DNA of 25,871 nucleotides. Source: Moorena producens 3L. Its GTDB lineage: Bacteria > Cyanobacteriota > Cyanobacteriia > Cyanobacteriales > Coleofasciculaceae. The stretch is from positions 448,718-474,588 of the forward strand of contig NZ_GL890840.1 of assembly GCF_000211815.1 (NCBI RefSeq). The letters are read 5' to 3'. The position numbers and the translations under genes are program-made. The notes beneath the pieces are model-generated. The model was given only the letters and a program-made list of their open reading frames with translations. It was not told where the DNA came from and made no database searches. Of this stretch, positions 7,300 to 15,557 are shown piece by piece. Positions within the stretch are counted from its first letter, which is position 1, and every line of letters begins with the position of its first letter.

Positions 7300-7977
7300 A
7301 TGAGGATTTTACTAGTAGAAGATGATCAGCGGATTACCGACGCCCTTGCTGAAGACCTCACCGACCAGCATTATGTCGTGGATGTTGCCCATGATGGTCA
7401 AATAGGTAAGGAACTAGTAGAGAGCTTCAGCTATGATTTAATTTTGTTAGATGTAATGCTACCAAAGATGGATGGTATTACCCTTTGCCGAAAGTTGCGC
7501 TCCCAAGGCGACCTTACTCCCATTCTAATGCTGACGGCTCGGGATACCATCAGTGATAAAATTGTCGGACTGGATGCTGGTGCAGATGATTATCTAGTCA
7601 AACCCTTTGATTTAGGGGAGTTGTCCGCTAGGATTCGGGCCTTACTGCGCCGGGGAAATACTACCTTACCACCTGTACTGGAATGGGATTCTCTCCGCCT
7701 TGACCCCAGTACCTGTGAAGTGTTCTATGAAGACCGCCTCTTGTCCCTAAGTCCAAAAGAGTATGCTCTGCTGGAATTTTTCCTGCGCCATCCTCGCCGT
7801 GTGTTTAGCCGTGCTCAAATCCTGGAAAACCTCTGGTCCTTTGAACGACTACCAGAAGAAGCAACCGTTAAAGCTCATATCCGAGGTTTACGACAGAAAC
7901 TGGAGGCAGCAGGAGCTCCTTCTGATTTAATTGAGACAGTCTATGGTTTGGGTTATCGTCTGAAAGAAAAACCCTAA
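7300..7977 (+). CDS. OmpR-family two-component response regulator
   Basis: A 225-aa transcription factor. The N-terminal receiver domain (residues 1-115) has the acidic pocket E7-D8-D9, phospho-acceptor D51 (LILLDVMLP), T79 and K101 (YLVKPFD). The C-terminal winged helix (about 125-223) has SLSPKEYALLEFFLRHP, the recognition segment EEATVKAHIRGLRQKLE and the terminal wing TVYGLGYRL. I chose ATG 7300 because AGAGG sits 8 bases before it; a GTG at 7291 in the same frame would add three residues. It is followed, after 588 bases, by a sensor kinase on the same strand, its probable partner. Target genes and signal cannot be read from the sequence. Confidence 0.94.
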   Translation: MRILLVEDDQRITDALAEDLTDQHYVVDVAHDGQIGKELVESFSYDLILLDVMLPKMDGITLCRKLRSQGDLTPILMLTARDTISDKIVGLDAGADDYLVKPFDLGELSARIRALLRRGNTTLPPVLEWDSLRLDPSTCEVFYEDRLLSLSPKEYALLEFFLRHPRRVFSRAQILENLWSFERLPEEATVKAHIRGLRQKLEAAGAPSDLIETVYGLGYRLKEKP

Positions 7978-8565
7978 TCTAACTATTCAGTTGTTACTGT
8001 TTAAGGTTGGCAGGTTGGCAGGTTTAAAGTTGGCAGGTTGGCAGGTTTAAAGTTGGCAGGTTGGCAGGTTTAAAGTTGGCAGGTTGGCAGGTTGACGGTA
8101 TTCCTGAACTAAGGAATGATATCAAGTATAGTTGGGTCAGTTACCAATTACCAATTACCAATTACTAATTACCGATTAAGCTGTTGTGCATTTAAACTGT
8201 ATATAGCGTAAAATCAAATAAAAAAGATAGATAACACTCCCCTTTTGCCTTTGGGTGCATCTCAATGCATGCAAAAACACTCAGGACAATAGAAGTATAA
8301 TATCATGTTATGACATTACCCTTAATAAAAATCTCCCCCATCTCCCTATATTCCCCTCCTGGGAGGGGTTAGGGGTGGGTTCCTATCTCCCCCTCTCCCC
8401 AACCGCCCCACACTTCCCGCGCCCCCGCCCCACACTTCCTTTAGTTATAGATTTACAAGTTTAAGATGCACCCTTGCCTTTTGCCTTTTGCCTTTTGCTT
8501 TTTTCCTTGATAAAACGCACTTAAAATTCGTTTTATATTACTAATTACTAATTACTAATTACCAT
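7978..8565. repeat. Repeat-filled gap between regulator and kinase
   Basis: 588 bases without a supported gene. Contents in order: a 23-bp tandem repeat (8006-8097); five 7-mers of TTACCAA type (8141-8175); a hairpin-like CCCCTCCTGGGAGGGG stretch with C-rich words near 8345-8440; four 7-mers TTGCCTT (8474-8501); and three 7-mers CTAATTA (8541-8561) that run up to the kinase start codon and leave no ribosome binding site. A 69-codon frame at 8255 is low-complexity and not called. Confidence 0.75.
8006..8097. repeat. 23-bp tandem repeat, nearly four copies
   Basis: Unit GTTGGCAGGTTGGCAGGTTTAAA is repeated three times exactly, with a partial fourth copy at the right end. Each unit itself contains a doubled GTTGGCAG. 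Intergenic, downstream of the response regulator stop. Confidence 0.9.
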
Positions 8566-9837
8566 ATGTTTAAAGGTCTGCGCTGGCGTCTTTTGTTGTA
8601 TTACCTGATGGTAATGGCCGCAATTTTGAGTGTATTTGGTGCGGGTGTGTATGTTTTTTTAACACAGAGTCTGTACCAGCAACTTGACAAAAAACTACGG
8701 ACTTTAGCCCAATCCGCCGCCCCCTCATTTACTGAAGTAGAAGAGAAAGGGAGTCAATACATTGAACAAGTTGATGAAGTCCCCTGGCGAGATATATTTA
8801 ACCGAGATCAACAAAGCCTAGAATGGTTTGATGATAAGGGTAAACTATTGGCAAGCCGAGGTGCGATTGTGTTGAGTTTCCCGCCAAAACTGGGTTCGTG
8901 GACTCTACAACTCCCCGAGACATCAGAGCCAATTAGGACGTTTACAATTTCTGTTTTTAAGGACACCTCGAAACCAAGCCAACCATCCCTAGAGGGCTAT
9001 ATTCGAGCCAGTCAATCCACAGAGGATGTAGAAATTGTCCAAAGCCAACTATTTTGGGGATTAGGAATGGGAGGAATGATCGCTCTAGGGTTTGTTGGTA
9101 TCGGTGGACTTTGGCTGACCCAGAAAGCTCTTGAGCCGATTGAGCAAAGTTTTAAGCAGCTTAAACAGTTTACTGCTGATGCCTCCCATGAATTGCGCAG
9201 TCCTCTGACAGCAATTAAAGCCTCTGTGGATGTGATGCGAAATCATCCTGAGCGAATTCATCCCAAGGATGCTAAGAAGTTAGTGGCTATTGCTAGCGCG
9301 ACGGATCAGATGAGCAACTTAGCAGAAGACTTACTATTTTTAGCTCGCACTGATGCTGCTTTGTCAATTCCGACCCGAAAGTCAGTCCCAATTTCCCTCA
9401 ACACAGTTTTGCAGAATGTGGTGGAATTGTTAGAATCATTTGCTCAAGATAAGCAGATTACCTTGGAATATCACTGCCTGACAACAGTGTCTGTCATTGG
9501 GGATGAAGGGCAACTGACCCGTTTATTTTCCAACTTGCTAGAGAATGCCCTGCAATACACACCCCCTAAAGGAAAAGTGGTTCTTACTGTTGCCAAACAG
9601 AATCGCTGTGCCCTGGTCATGATTGAGGACACTGGCATTGGTATTGCCCCTGAACATCAGCCTTTTGTGTTTGATCGCTTCTGGCGTGCGGATAAAGCTC
9701 GTTCTCGCCGAGAGAGGGGTACGGGCTTGGGACTTGCGATCGCTCAAGCAATCACTCACAATCATGGGGGAAAAATCACCCTTACGTCTGAGGTTGGGGT
9801 TGGTAGCTGCTTTGAGATACGTTTACCGCTGGTTTAG
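8566..9837 (+). CDS. Membrane sensor histidine kinase
   Basis: A 423-aa class I histidine kinase. It has a membrane segment at residues about 9-32, a periplasmic sensor region (about 33-158) and a second membrane segment at about 160-184. HisKA follows with phospho-acceptor H208 (ADASHELRSPLTAI), then a HATPase with N box (LLENALQYTPP), G1 (EDTGIGIAP), F box (FDRFWRADKA) and G2 (GTGLGLAIA). All catalytic boxes are intact. No clear HAMP domain separates the second membrane segment from the dimerisation helices; the linker is very short. It is the likely partner of the response regulator upstream. The start codon is preceded by TAATTACCAT, the end of a heptad repeat, with no ribosome binding site. 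Confidence 0.94.
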   Translation: MFKGLRWRLLLYYLMVMAAILSVFGAGVYVFLTQSLYQQLDKKLRTLAQSAAPSFTEVEEKGSQYIEQVDEVPWRDIFNRDQQSLEWFDDKGKLLASRGAIVLSFPPKLGSWTLQLPETSEPIRTFTISVFKDTSKPSQPSLEGYIRASQSTEDVEIVQSQLFWGLGMGGMIALGFVGIGGLWLTQKALEPIEQSFKQLKQFTADASHELRSPLTAIKASVDVMRNHPERIHPKDAKKLVAIASATDQMSNLAEDLLFLARTDAALSIPTRKSVPISLNTVLQNVVELLESFAQDKQITLEYHCLTTVSVIGDEGQLTRLFSNLLENALQYTPPKGKVVLTVAKQNRCALVMIEDTGIGIAPEHQPFVFDRFWRADKARSRRERGTGLGLAIAQAITHNHGGKITLTSEVGVGSCFEIRLPLV

Positions 9838-9992
9838 GAAAATAGCTTCTAGGTTGGGATTTTATTGTCTGATCATTATACCATTTCCCTAATCCCTACT
9901 CCCTAATTTCTATCCTTACCGAATTTTTTACTTTTGGGTAATAATCTCAAAATATGAAGCCCAGGAAATCATCAATTTAGTTGGGAGGTACT

Positions 9993-10337
9993 GTGGTGAA
10001 TCAAATGCAGCAAATACTAAACAATAACAATAGTTCCGGGTTAGGGTGGGTATTTACAGGCTTGATTCTAGCAGGTCTAACCCCCCAACAGGCACAAGAT
10101 GAAATTCAGGGTAATTTAGACTCTGGCACCCTCAAAATTTTCGGAGAACTTGCCAAAACGTCTATAGGCAGATTGTGCCTAGGAGGAAATCATCCTTCTT
10201 ATACCAATACCAAATACCAATACCAATTCTCTAAATACCTGCAACAGATAAACTCCCCCTTTTGGGAATGGGGAATGGGGAATGGTCGGAAAATTTGGTT
10301 AATTAATCATCAGGCTTCTAGACTTGATCTAAATTAG
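9993..10337 (+). CDS. Small unknown protein with repeat-derived C-terminus
   Basis: The frame could open at TTG 9981, but GTG 9993 (or 9996) has GGGAGG 5-8 bases before it and is preferred. The first roughly 58 residues look like genuine protein (NQMQQILNNNNSSGLGWVFTGLILAGLTPQQAQDEI), with a short hydrophobic stretch. I do not recognise the family. From about residue 59 on, the coding DNA is CCAATAC/CCAAATA words and then three GGGAATG heptads (10264-10284), giving YTNTKYQYQF and WEWGMGN. So the original C-terminus was probably replaced when intergenic repeats joined the frame. Expression uncertain. Confidence 0.5.
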   Translation: MVNQMQQILNNNNSSGLGWVFTGLILAGLTPQQAQDEIQGNLDSGTLKIFGELAKTSIGRLCLGGNHPSYTNTKYQYQFSKYLQQINSPFWEWGMGNGRKIWLINHQASRLDLN

Positions 10338-10357
10338 CTTTCCAATCAGTGAGAATG

Positions 10358-10548
10358 TTAAGTATTCAGCCGTCAGCCGTGAGCTTTGAGCTCACGCTAC
10401 GCAAACAGCCGTCAGCTGACGTAACAGAAATTAAACCAATGCTTACTTGTTTTATTCAAAAGCACCTCAAGTAGCGTGGGTGGCACAGGCTTCGACGCTG
10501 TGATGTAGCACATAAGCTGATAGCTGAATGCTGAATGCTGAATGCTTA
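10358..10548. repeat. Composite element with TAAG(C/T)ATTCAGC ends, copy 1
   Basis: Left end TTAAGTATTCAGCCGTCAGC. The right end reads, on the other strand, as TAAGCATTCAGC followed by more heptads. The inside holds CCGTCAG units, a GAGCTCACGCTACGC word, the conserved core TGTTTTATTCAAAAGCACCTC at 10448-10468 continuing to GTAGCGTGG, and three GCTGAAT heptads (10523-10543). The core is also present at 15725-15756. Confidence 0.72.
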
Positions 10549-10627
10549 TCTATACCTCGGTCACTATAGCTCGATAAATTAGTTGGAAAGCGTTAACCAT
10601 ACCTAGCATTCAGGAGAGATGATCTAA

Positions 10628-11347
10628 ATGAAAACTCGCATTAAGTTGCTAACAGGTATTCTGGGATTAAGTGCTCTGATCAGTTTCCCGGCAATAGCGC
10701 AAGAAAAAACCGAAAACTCAGTTAAAGATGCTGTCAATGGTGCAACTGAGTCTATGGTAGAAAGCGCCCCCGATTCCTTGAGCAAACCCCTTCAAGAGGG
10801 TGAAAAGGTAGAAATGCCAGCTACCACTGAGGCTGAATCTACAGCCAGTAACCTTGTAGAGCAAGCTGCGAGCAATGATCAATTCCAAACCCTTGTTAAA
10901 GCAATTGAGGCAGCAGGCTTAACGGAAACCTTGGCTGGTGAAGGACCCTACACTGTTTTTGCTCCCACCGATGACGCTTTTGCTGCACTGCCAGCAAATA
11001 CCTTAGACAGTCTACTACAACCAGAAAACAAAGAGGTACTGGTAAAGCTGCTAGAGTATCATGTTGTAAGTGGTGCAGTTCCTAGCAGTCAAATCCAGTC
11101 GGGAGAAATTATCACTATGGCTGGAAAATCGGTGGCAGTACACGTGGGTGAAGACGGTAATGTTACTGTCAACAATGCTCAGGTAACTCAAGCAGATATT
11201 GAAGCCAGTAACGGCATTATTCATGTTGTTAACCATGTAATTTTGCCCTCAAGATCTCATGCTCAATCGGAACCAGCACCAACAGGAGTCATGCCAAATT
11301 CAGATGGCGAATTAAATTCGCCAAGGTCAAGCGCACCTGCTGAATAA
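10628..11347 (+). CDS. Exported fasciclin (FAS1) domain protein
   Basis: A 239-aa secreted protein. Residues 1-24 form a Sec signal peptide (KTRIKLL, hydrophobic core, cleavage after AIA). A low-complexity acidic linker (about 25-73) follows, then one FAS1 domain (about 74-205) with the family motifs TVFAPTDDAFAAL, LLEYHVVSG and GIIHVVNHVILP. The tail is Ser/Pro rich. Single-domain FAS1 proteins in cyanobacteria are periplasmic or surface-associated and are thought to mediate adhesion; the ligand is unknown. Start is supported by AGGAGA (10612-10617) ten bases upstream. It precedes another small exported protein on the same strand. Confidence 0.93.
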   Translation: MKTRIKLLTGILGLSALISFPAIAQEKTENSVKDAVNGATESMVESAPDSLSKPLQEGEKVEMPATTEAESTASNLVEQAASNDQFQTLVKAIEAAGLTETLAGEGPYTVFAPTDDAFAALPANTLDSLLQPENKEVLVKLLEYHVVSGAVPSSQIQSGEIITMAGKSVAVHVGEDGNVTVNNAQVTQADIEASNGIIHVVNHVILPSRSHAQSEPAPTGVMPNSDGELNSPRSSAPAE

Positions 11348-11534
11348 GTTTGGTGTTTGTGGGAATTATATCCCGTCCGTTTGACTACTTATTAGTTAGG
11401 TTTATTCGATAATTTGATAGTGTAAAGTTTGACTTAATACTTAACACTTAATATATCGCGATTTACCTAAATATGAAGTGATTAACCGGACTGGATTGGA
11501 GTAAATACAAGGAGAAAACAAGGAGAAATCAAAG

Positions 11535-11993
11535 ATGAATAAGTTGATGCCAATTTTACTAGGTGGAGTGATTCTGTTTGGTGCTGCTGCTTGCGATGAG
11601 GCTAAGACAAGTGATGAAGCCTCCTACTCTATAGATCAAAACGATGAACAACTAGTAACCTTACGGTCTGAGGGAAACCAAGGCGATGCCATGGTCAAAG
11701 GAACCCAAGAGGAAATCGAGTCGAATATTGTAACTACTCAAGAGCCAAATCAAGCCTTGGGTAACTTAGAAAACCTTGATGAAGATGACCAACTAGCCAG
11801 TTTAGTACTTAATAATTTAGAAACCAATCTCCCCAATAGCAAGTTGGAAGTTGAAGCCGCAGAGGGAATTGTGACTATCTCAGGAAAAGTATCGTCTGAT
11901 GATGACTTGAGTCAGATTGCACCTTTGGCAATCCAGGTTGAAGGTGTTCAGAGTGTTGATGTTCAAGCTACTGTCAAAGAGCCAAACAGCTGA
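11535..11993 (+). CDS. BON-domain lipoprotein
   Basis: A 152-aa protein. The N-terminus MNKLMPILLGGVILFGAAAC is a lipoprotein-type signal with Cys20 as the probable lipidated residue (lipobox AAAC, slightly off consensus). A long acidic disordered segment (about 21-88) leads to a BON domain (about 90-150): DDQLASLVLNNLE, the strand GIVTISGKVSSDDD, and GVQSVDVQATV. BON domains occur in envelope-protective proteins such as OsmY and may bind membranes. AGGAG at 11521 gives a good ribosome binding site; it lies in a duplicated ACAAGGAGAAA. The neighbouring FAS1 gene suggests a shared envelope role, which is inference. Confidence 0.88.
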   Translation: MNKLMPILLGGVILFGAAACDEAKTSDEASYSIDQNDEQLVTLRSEGNQGDAMVKGTQEEIESNIVTTQEPNQALGNLENLDEDDQLASLVLNNLETNLPNSKLEVEAAEGIVTISGKVSSDDDLSQIAPLAIQVEGVQSVDVQATVKEPNS

Positions 11994-12073
11994 TCGCTGA
12001 TCTGGTCAAGTACCAATCCGTTGTTGCCAATGTTACCTAATTGATGTAATTATCTAATCCATAGAGAGGAGTT

Positions 12074-12109
12074 AGTCGCCTATTGCTTTTGCCATAGTGA
12101 TAGGTGACT
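12074..12109 (+). terminator. Stem-loop, possible terminator after the lipoprotein gene
   Basis: AGTCGCCTAT (12074-12083) pairs with ATAGGTGACT (12100-12109) with one mismatch, followed by TTTGTTGTTG. It lies 80 bases after the BON lipoprotein stop. The U tract is imperfect. Confidence 0.5.
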
Positions 12110-12255
12110 TTTGTTGTTGAGTGTCCCTCGGCTTTAATTCATGCTGTAGCAATCCGATTTGAGTTGTGAAACAGCGGAAGAGCTGGAAGATGGGGAAGAT
12201 GGGGAGGAGGAGAAAGAGGGGCAGGAGAGGGAAGATGGTTAGGTGCGCTTGACCC

Positions 12256-12345
12256 ATTATAGCGCTACGCGCAAGTCAGAAGTTAGAAGTCAGAAGTCAA
12301 ATTATAGCGCTACGCGCAAGTCAGAAGTTAGAAGTCAGAAGTCAA
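12256..12345. repeat. 45-bp direct tandem duplication
   Basis: Two adjacent 45-bp copies (12256-12300 and 12301-12345), each starting ATTATAGCGCTACGCGC and continuing with 7-mers GAAGTTA/GAAGTCA. The second copy is apparently identical. Confidence 0.9.
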
Positions 12346-12379
12346 AAGTAAGCGATTACTTACGTTTCGGAGTTTAGGA

Positions 12380-12572
12380 GCGATGCAGAGGTGCGACCCG
12401 TGGCGAATTTAATAATTAGATGCGGAAAACGCACCATTACGGTCTTGGGGGTTTCCCCCACTCGCGCTTTGCATCAAGACAATGTCCTAACAGTAGCGCG
12501 TAGTGCTATAAGAATTAAATTCGCTCTTTGTACGCGCCTCCTAGGGCGAGTAAATCGCCCTAGGGTCGCACC
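12380..12572. repeat. Nested palindrome island
   Basis: The 49-bp repeat seen at 484-532 and 17626-17674 is here split. GCGATGCAG (12380-12388) is separated from CGGTCTTGGGGGTTTCCCCC... (12440-12478) by a 46-bp palindrome with ends GGTGCG/CGCACC (12390-12435), itself a sibling of 17209-17254. Further right, 12530-12572 is an inverted copy of the 2569-2612 palindrome. A 76-codon frame at 12391-12621 across this DNA is not a gene. Confidence 0.78.
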
Positions 12573-12859
12573 TTTCGGCAAAGCCGACGCGGGGCGCGTT
12601 CGGGTCGCACCTGAAGAATAGTATCCCCTATTGTCAATAAATTAATTGCCATGGCTATGAATAGCAATTGATTCTGATTGCAGCAAGGGGAACAATACGG
12701 ATTTATAAACATTAAGATAGGTTTGGATTATCGGTGCATCGGTGTCTATAGTAATTCTGTATGATTCGTCAACAGTGACAGTTCGCAACTCAAACTAACG
12801 AACTAGGGAATCAACTAGGGGAGTATTGTTCACCTAGGAATTAGGATTGCTATGTTTGT
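12573..12859. other. Spacer upstream of the aldolase gene
   Basis: No gene supported. GC-rich repeat remnants up to about 12620, then AT-rich sequence that should contain the aldolase promoter. Confidence 0.45.
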
Positions 12860-13639
12860 GTGGTGCTAAAGGGGGATAAGATTGCTGATAAAGTCCCCAA
12901 ATTCCCGGATCAGGTGCAACTTAGTATGATCATCAAGTCAATCCCTGTTGAAACCATAACCGCCCAGCAGATCATTGATACCTGTCTTCGCATGAACAGT
13001 CTTGGTATCAATCAAGGTACCAGTGGTAATGTGAGTGTCAGGGTTAGAGACAGTATCGGTGAGGCAATAGCAATCACCCCCAGTGGACTAGACTACGAAG
13101 ACCTAACTCCTGATAAAATCTGCAAAATCTACTTCGGCAAAGACAAAGAACCGGTTTTTGCTGAGAATAATCGTTATTTACCCAGCAGTGAATGGCGATT
13201 TCACTATGACATACTGTTGAATCGACCCGATGTGAATGCTATTGTCCATACTCATAGCATCCATGCTACAGCATTGGCTTGTATGGGTATACCTATACCC
13301 AGCTTTCATTATATGGTTGCTAGGACAGGTGGGAGCAGTATAAAGGTAGCTGATTATGCTACCTTTGGCACTCAAGAACTTAGCAACAACGCCCTAAAAG
13401 CATTGGGAAATTCCCTTGCCTGTTTGTTAAAAAATCATGGTATGATTGCCTGTGGCAAAGATCTAAGGCACGCTCTGAAAGTCGCCCAAGAGCTAGAAAC
13501 CTTGGCTCAAATTTATCTCAAAATCCTCAGCGTTAACAAGATTTATGGAGAACCTCAATTATTGAGTGAGGAAGAAATGCAGATAGTTATAGAAAAGTTT
13601 AAAACCTATGGAGTTCAACCAAATATTGGTAATGGGTGA
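12860..13639 (+). CDS. Class II aldolase (L-fuculose-phosphate aldolase family)
   Basis: Zinc-dependent class II aldolase/adducin-family enzyme. Fuculose-phosphate aldolase cleaves L-fuculose 1-phosphate to dihydroxyacetone phosphate and L-lactaldehyde; the true substrate here is unknown. Residues numbered from GTG 12860: GTSGNVSVR (53-61) is the phosphate-binding segment, E111 (SSEWRFHYD) the catalytic acid, and H130, H132 (IVHTHS) with H193 (LKNHGMIACG) the zinc ligands. The E-H-H-H spacing (19, 2, 61) matches my recollection of E. coli FucA (E73, H92, H94, H155). The homologous region begins near residue 31, so ATG 12926 (M23) is an equally likely start; neither has a strong ribosome binding site. 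An aldehyde dehydrogenase gene follows 335 bases downstream. Confidence 0.9.
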   Translation: MVLKGDKIADKVPKFPDQVQLSMIIKSIPVETITAQQIIDTCLRMNSLGINQGTSGNVSVRVRDSIGEAIAITPSGLDYEDLTPDKICKIYFGKDKEPVFAENNRYLPSSEWRFHYDILLNRPDVNAIVHTHSIHATALACMGIPIPSFHYMVARTGGSSIKVADYATFGTQELSNNALKALGNSLACLLKNHGMIACGKDLRHALKVAQELETLAQIYLKILSVNKIYGEPQLLSEEEMQIVIEKFKTYGVQPNIGNG

Positions 13640-13974
13640 TTGGATAGTAATATTTTATAGCATTTATCAAATATTCAAATAGTTTAGGTACACAAGCTTG
13701 GGATTTTAGGGAATAGACAATAGGGAACAGGGAACAGGTAAAAAATACGTGTGTACAACCTGATTAATATCAGAACCCCTATAGATATGACCATAGGGAT
13801 AATTAGGGATACTCTGGCTAAAGTGTTAACAAAATTAAGCAAAAATTTAAATTTAGTTAAAAATCTCAAATAAAATATTAATAAAATATATATTTTTAGT
13901 TAAATTTTCAGTTTACAATCCACCATTAGAATTGAGGATGTCATAAAAAATCAACTTAACAACAGGAGACGATT
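13640..13974. other. AT-rich spacer with a short heptad repeat
   Basis: No gene supported. Two 7-mers GGGAACA (13723-13736) preceded by related GGGAATAGACAATA words, then very AT-rich DNA that probably holds the dehydrogenase promoter. AACAGGAGACGATT just before ATG 13975 gives that gene a strong ribosome binding site. Confidence 0.5.
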
Positions 13975-15459
13975 ATGGTCACTGCCCCTACACCAAAGAC
14001 AACACCACAGCCAACGGTCAAAATCGGACCAACTCAGCTGCTGATTAATAACGAATGGGTAGACAGCGCCTCTGGGAAACGATTCGAGACGATTAACCCT
14101 GCAACAGGAGAGGTGATCTGTGATGTGGCTGAGGCTGATGCCCCAGACGTTGATAAAGCAGTAGTGGCGGCTAGGACAGCCTTTACCAGTGGAGACTGGC
14201 CGAAAATGTCTGCCACCCAGCGGGGGGAGTTACTCTACAAGCTAGCTGACTTAATCGAAGCAAACAAGGAAGAAATAGCACGGCTGGAAACCCTAGACAA
14301 TGGAAAGCCCTATCGTGATTCCTTTAATGCAGATGTGTCTCTAGTCATTGCTTGCTATCGGTACTATGCTGGCTGGGCAGATAAGATTCAAGGCAAAACA
14401 ATTCCCATCAACGGACCTTACTTTTGCTACACGCGCCATGAACCTGTAGGAGTGGTTGGTCAGATTATTCCTTGGAACTTTCCACTGTTGATGCAAGCTT
14501 GGAAGTTAGGCCCAGCACTGGCAGCTGGTAACACCGTGGTGATGAAAACGGCGGAACAGACTCCTTTATCAGCCTTGCGGATCGGTGAACTGATTCTCGA
14601 AGCAGGTTTCCCTCCTGGTGTGGTGAATCTTCTCTCAGGCTATGGACCAACTGCTGGGGCTGCGATTTCACATCATATGGGTATCGATAAAGTTGCCTTT
14701 ACCGGCTCGACTGAGGTAGGGCATCTAATTATGGAAGCTGCAGCTAAGAGTAACCTCAAGCGGGTCACTCTAGAACTTGGTGGTAAGAGTCCTAACATTG
14801 TCTTTGCTGACGCTGACATGGATAAAAGCATTGAGGGCGCTCACTTTGCCCTGTTCTTTAACCAAGGACAGTGCTGTTGTGCTGGTTCGCGACTGTTTGT
14901 GGAAGAGAAGTGCTATGACGAGTTTGTAGACAAGTGCGTGAAACGGGCGCAAAATCGCACAGTTGGTGACCCGTTTGATGCTAACACAGAACAGGGTCCC
15001 CAGGTAGATCTCGAACAGTTCAATAAGGTGATGGGCTATATTGAGTCTGGTCAGCAGGAAGGAGCTCAGATGTTGTGTGGTGGTGGTCGAGTTGGCGATC
15101 GCGGTTACTTCATCGAACCGACAGTGTTTGTTGATGTCCAAGATCAGATGAAGATTGCCCAAGAAGAAATCTTTGGACCAGTGATGAGCATTATTAAGTT
15201 CAAGGATATCGATGAAGTGATTAAGCGGGCAAATGATACTATGTATGGCTTAGCAGCAGCCGTGTGGACGAAGGATATTACTAAAGCTCATGCGATCGCA
15301 AACAATGTCCGTGCTGGTACTGTCTGGGTGAATTGCTACGATGTGTTTGATGCCGCTGCTCCCTTCGGTGGTTTCAAGCAGTCTGGGATTGGTCGTGAAC
15401 TTGGGGAGTATGGCTTGCAGCAATACACCGAGGTCAAGACAGTCACAGTTAAATTGTAG
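13975..15459 (+). CDS. NAD(P)-dependent aldehyde dehydrogenase (ALDH1/2-like)
   Basis: A 494-aa cytoplasmic enzyme that oxidises an aldehyde to the acid, at the usual family length. Visible are the oxyanion-hole Asn in PWNFPLLMQ, the cofactor segment GNTVVMKTAEQTPLSAL, the Rossmann FTGSTEVG, the general base E267 (LELGGKSPN) and the catalytic cysteine in NQGQCCCAG (C300-C302, the middle one by homology). The C-terminal part has EEIFGPVMSI and FGGFKQSGIGRE. Overall closest in feel to the ALDH1/2 and retinal/apocarotenal dehydrogenase group. Strong ribosome binding site (AGGAG). The aldolase upstream yields lactaldehyde in the canonical reaction, so this could be a downstream oxidiser, but the pairing is inference and the two are probably not tightly co-transcribed. 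Confidence 0.95.
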   Translation: MVTAPTPKTTPQPTVKIGPTQLLINNEWVDSASGKRFETINPATGEVICDVAEADAPDVDKAVVAARTAFTSGDWPKMSATQRGELLYKLADLIEANKEEIARLETLDNGKPYRDSFNADVSLVIACYRYYAGWADKIQGKTIPINGPYFCYTRHEPVGVVGQIIPWNFPLLMQAWKLGPALAAGNTVVMKTAEQTPLSALRIGELILEAGFPPGVVNLLSGYGPTAGAAISHHMGIDKVAFTGSTEVGHLIMEAAAKSNLKRVTLELGGKSPNIVFADADMDKSIEGAHFALFFNQGQCCCAGSRLFVEEKCYDEFVDKCVKRAQNRTVGDPFDANTEQGPQVDLEQFNKVMGYIESGQQEGAQMLCGGGRVGDRGYFIEPTVFVDVQDQMKIAQEEIFGPVMSIIKFKDIDEVIKRANDTMYGLAAAVWTKDITKAHAIANNVRAGTVWVNCYDVFDAAAPFGGFKQSGIGRELGEYGLQQYTEVKTVTVKL

Positions 15460-15557
15460 CATTTTAGCCATCTCAAAGCCTGGGTTTTATTATCAACAAG
15501 GCAAAAAGAAGGTTAGTAAACGGCTACAGGATAGTTAGTTGTTAATTTAGGACAAGC

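Noticed and set aside
8255..8464. 69-codon frame in the regulator-kinase gap
   Set aside because: Made of C-rich repeat and palindrome words (PSWEGLGVG is a typical translation of the CCCCTCC repeat); no ribosome binding site.
12391..12621. 76-codon frame over the nested palindromes
   Set aside because: Consists wholly of palindromic repeat sequence.
14770..15162. 130-codon antisense frame in the aldehyde dehydrogenase
   Set aside because: Shadow frame opposite a clearly conserved enzyme.
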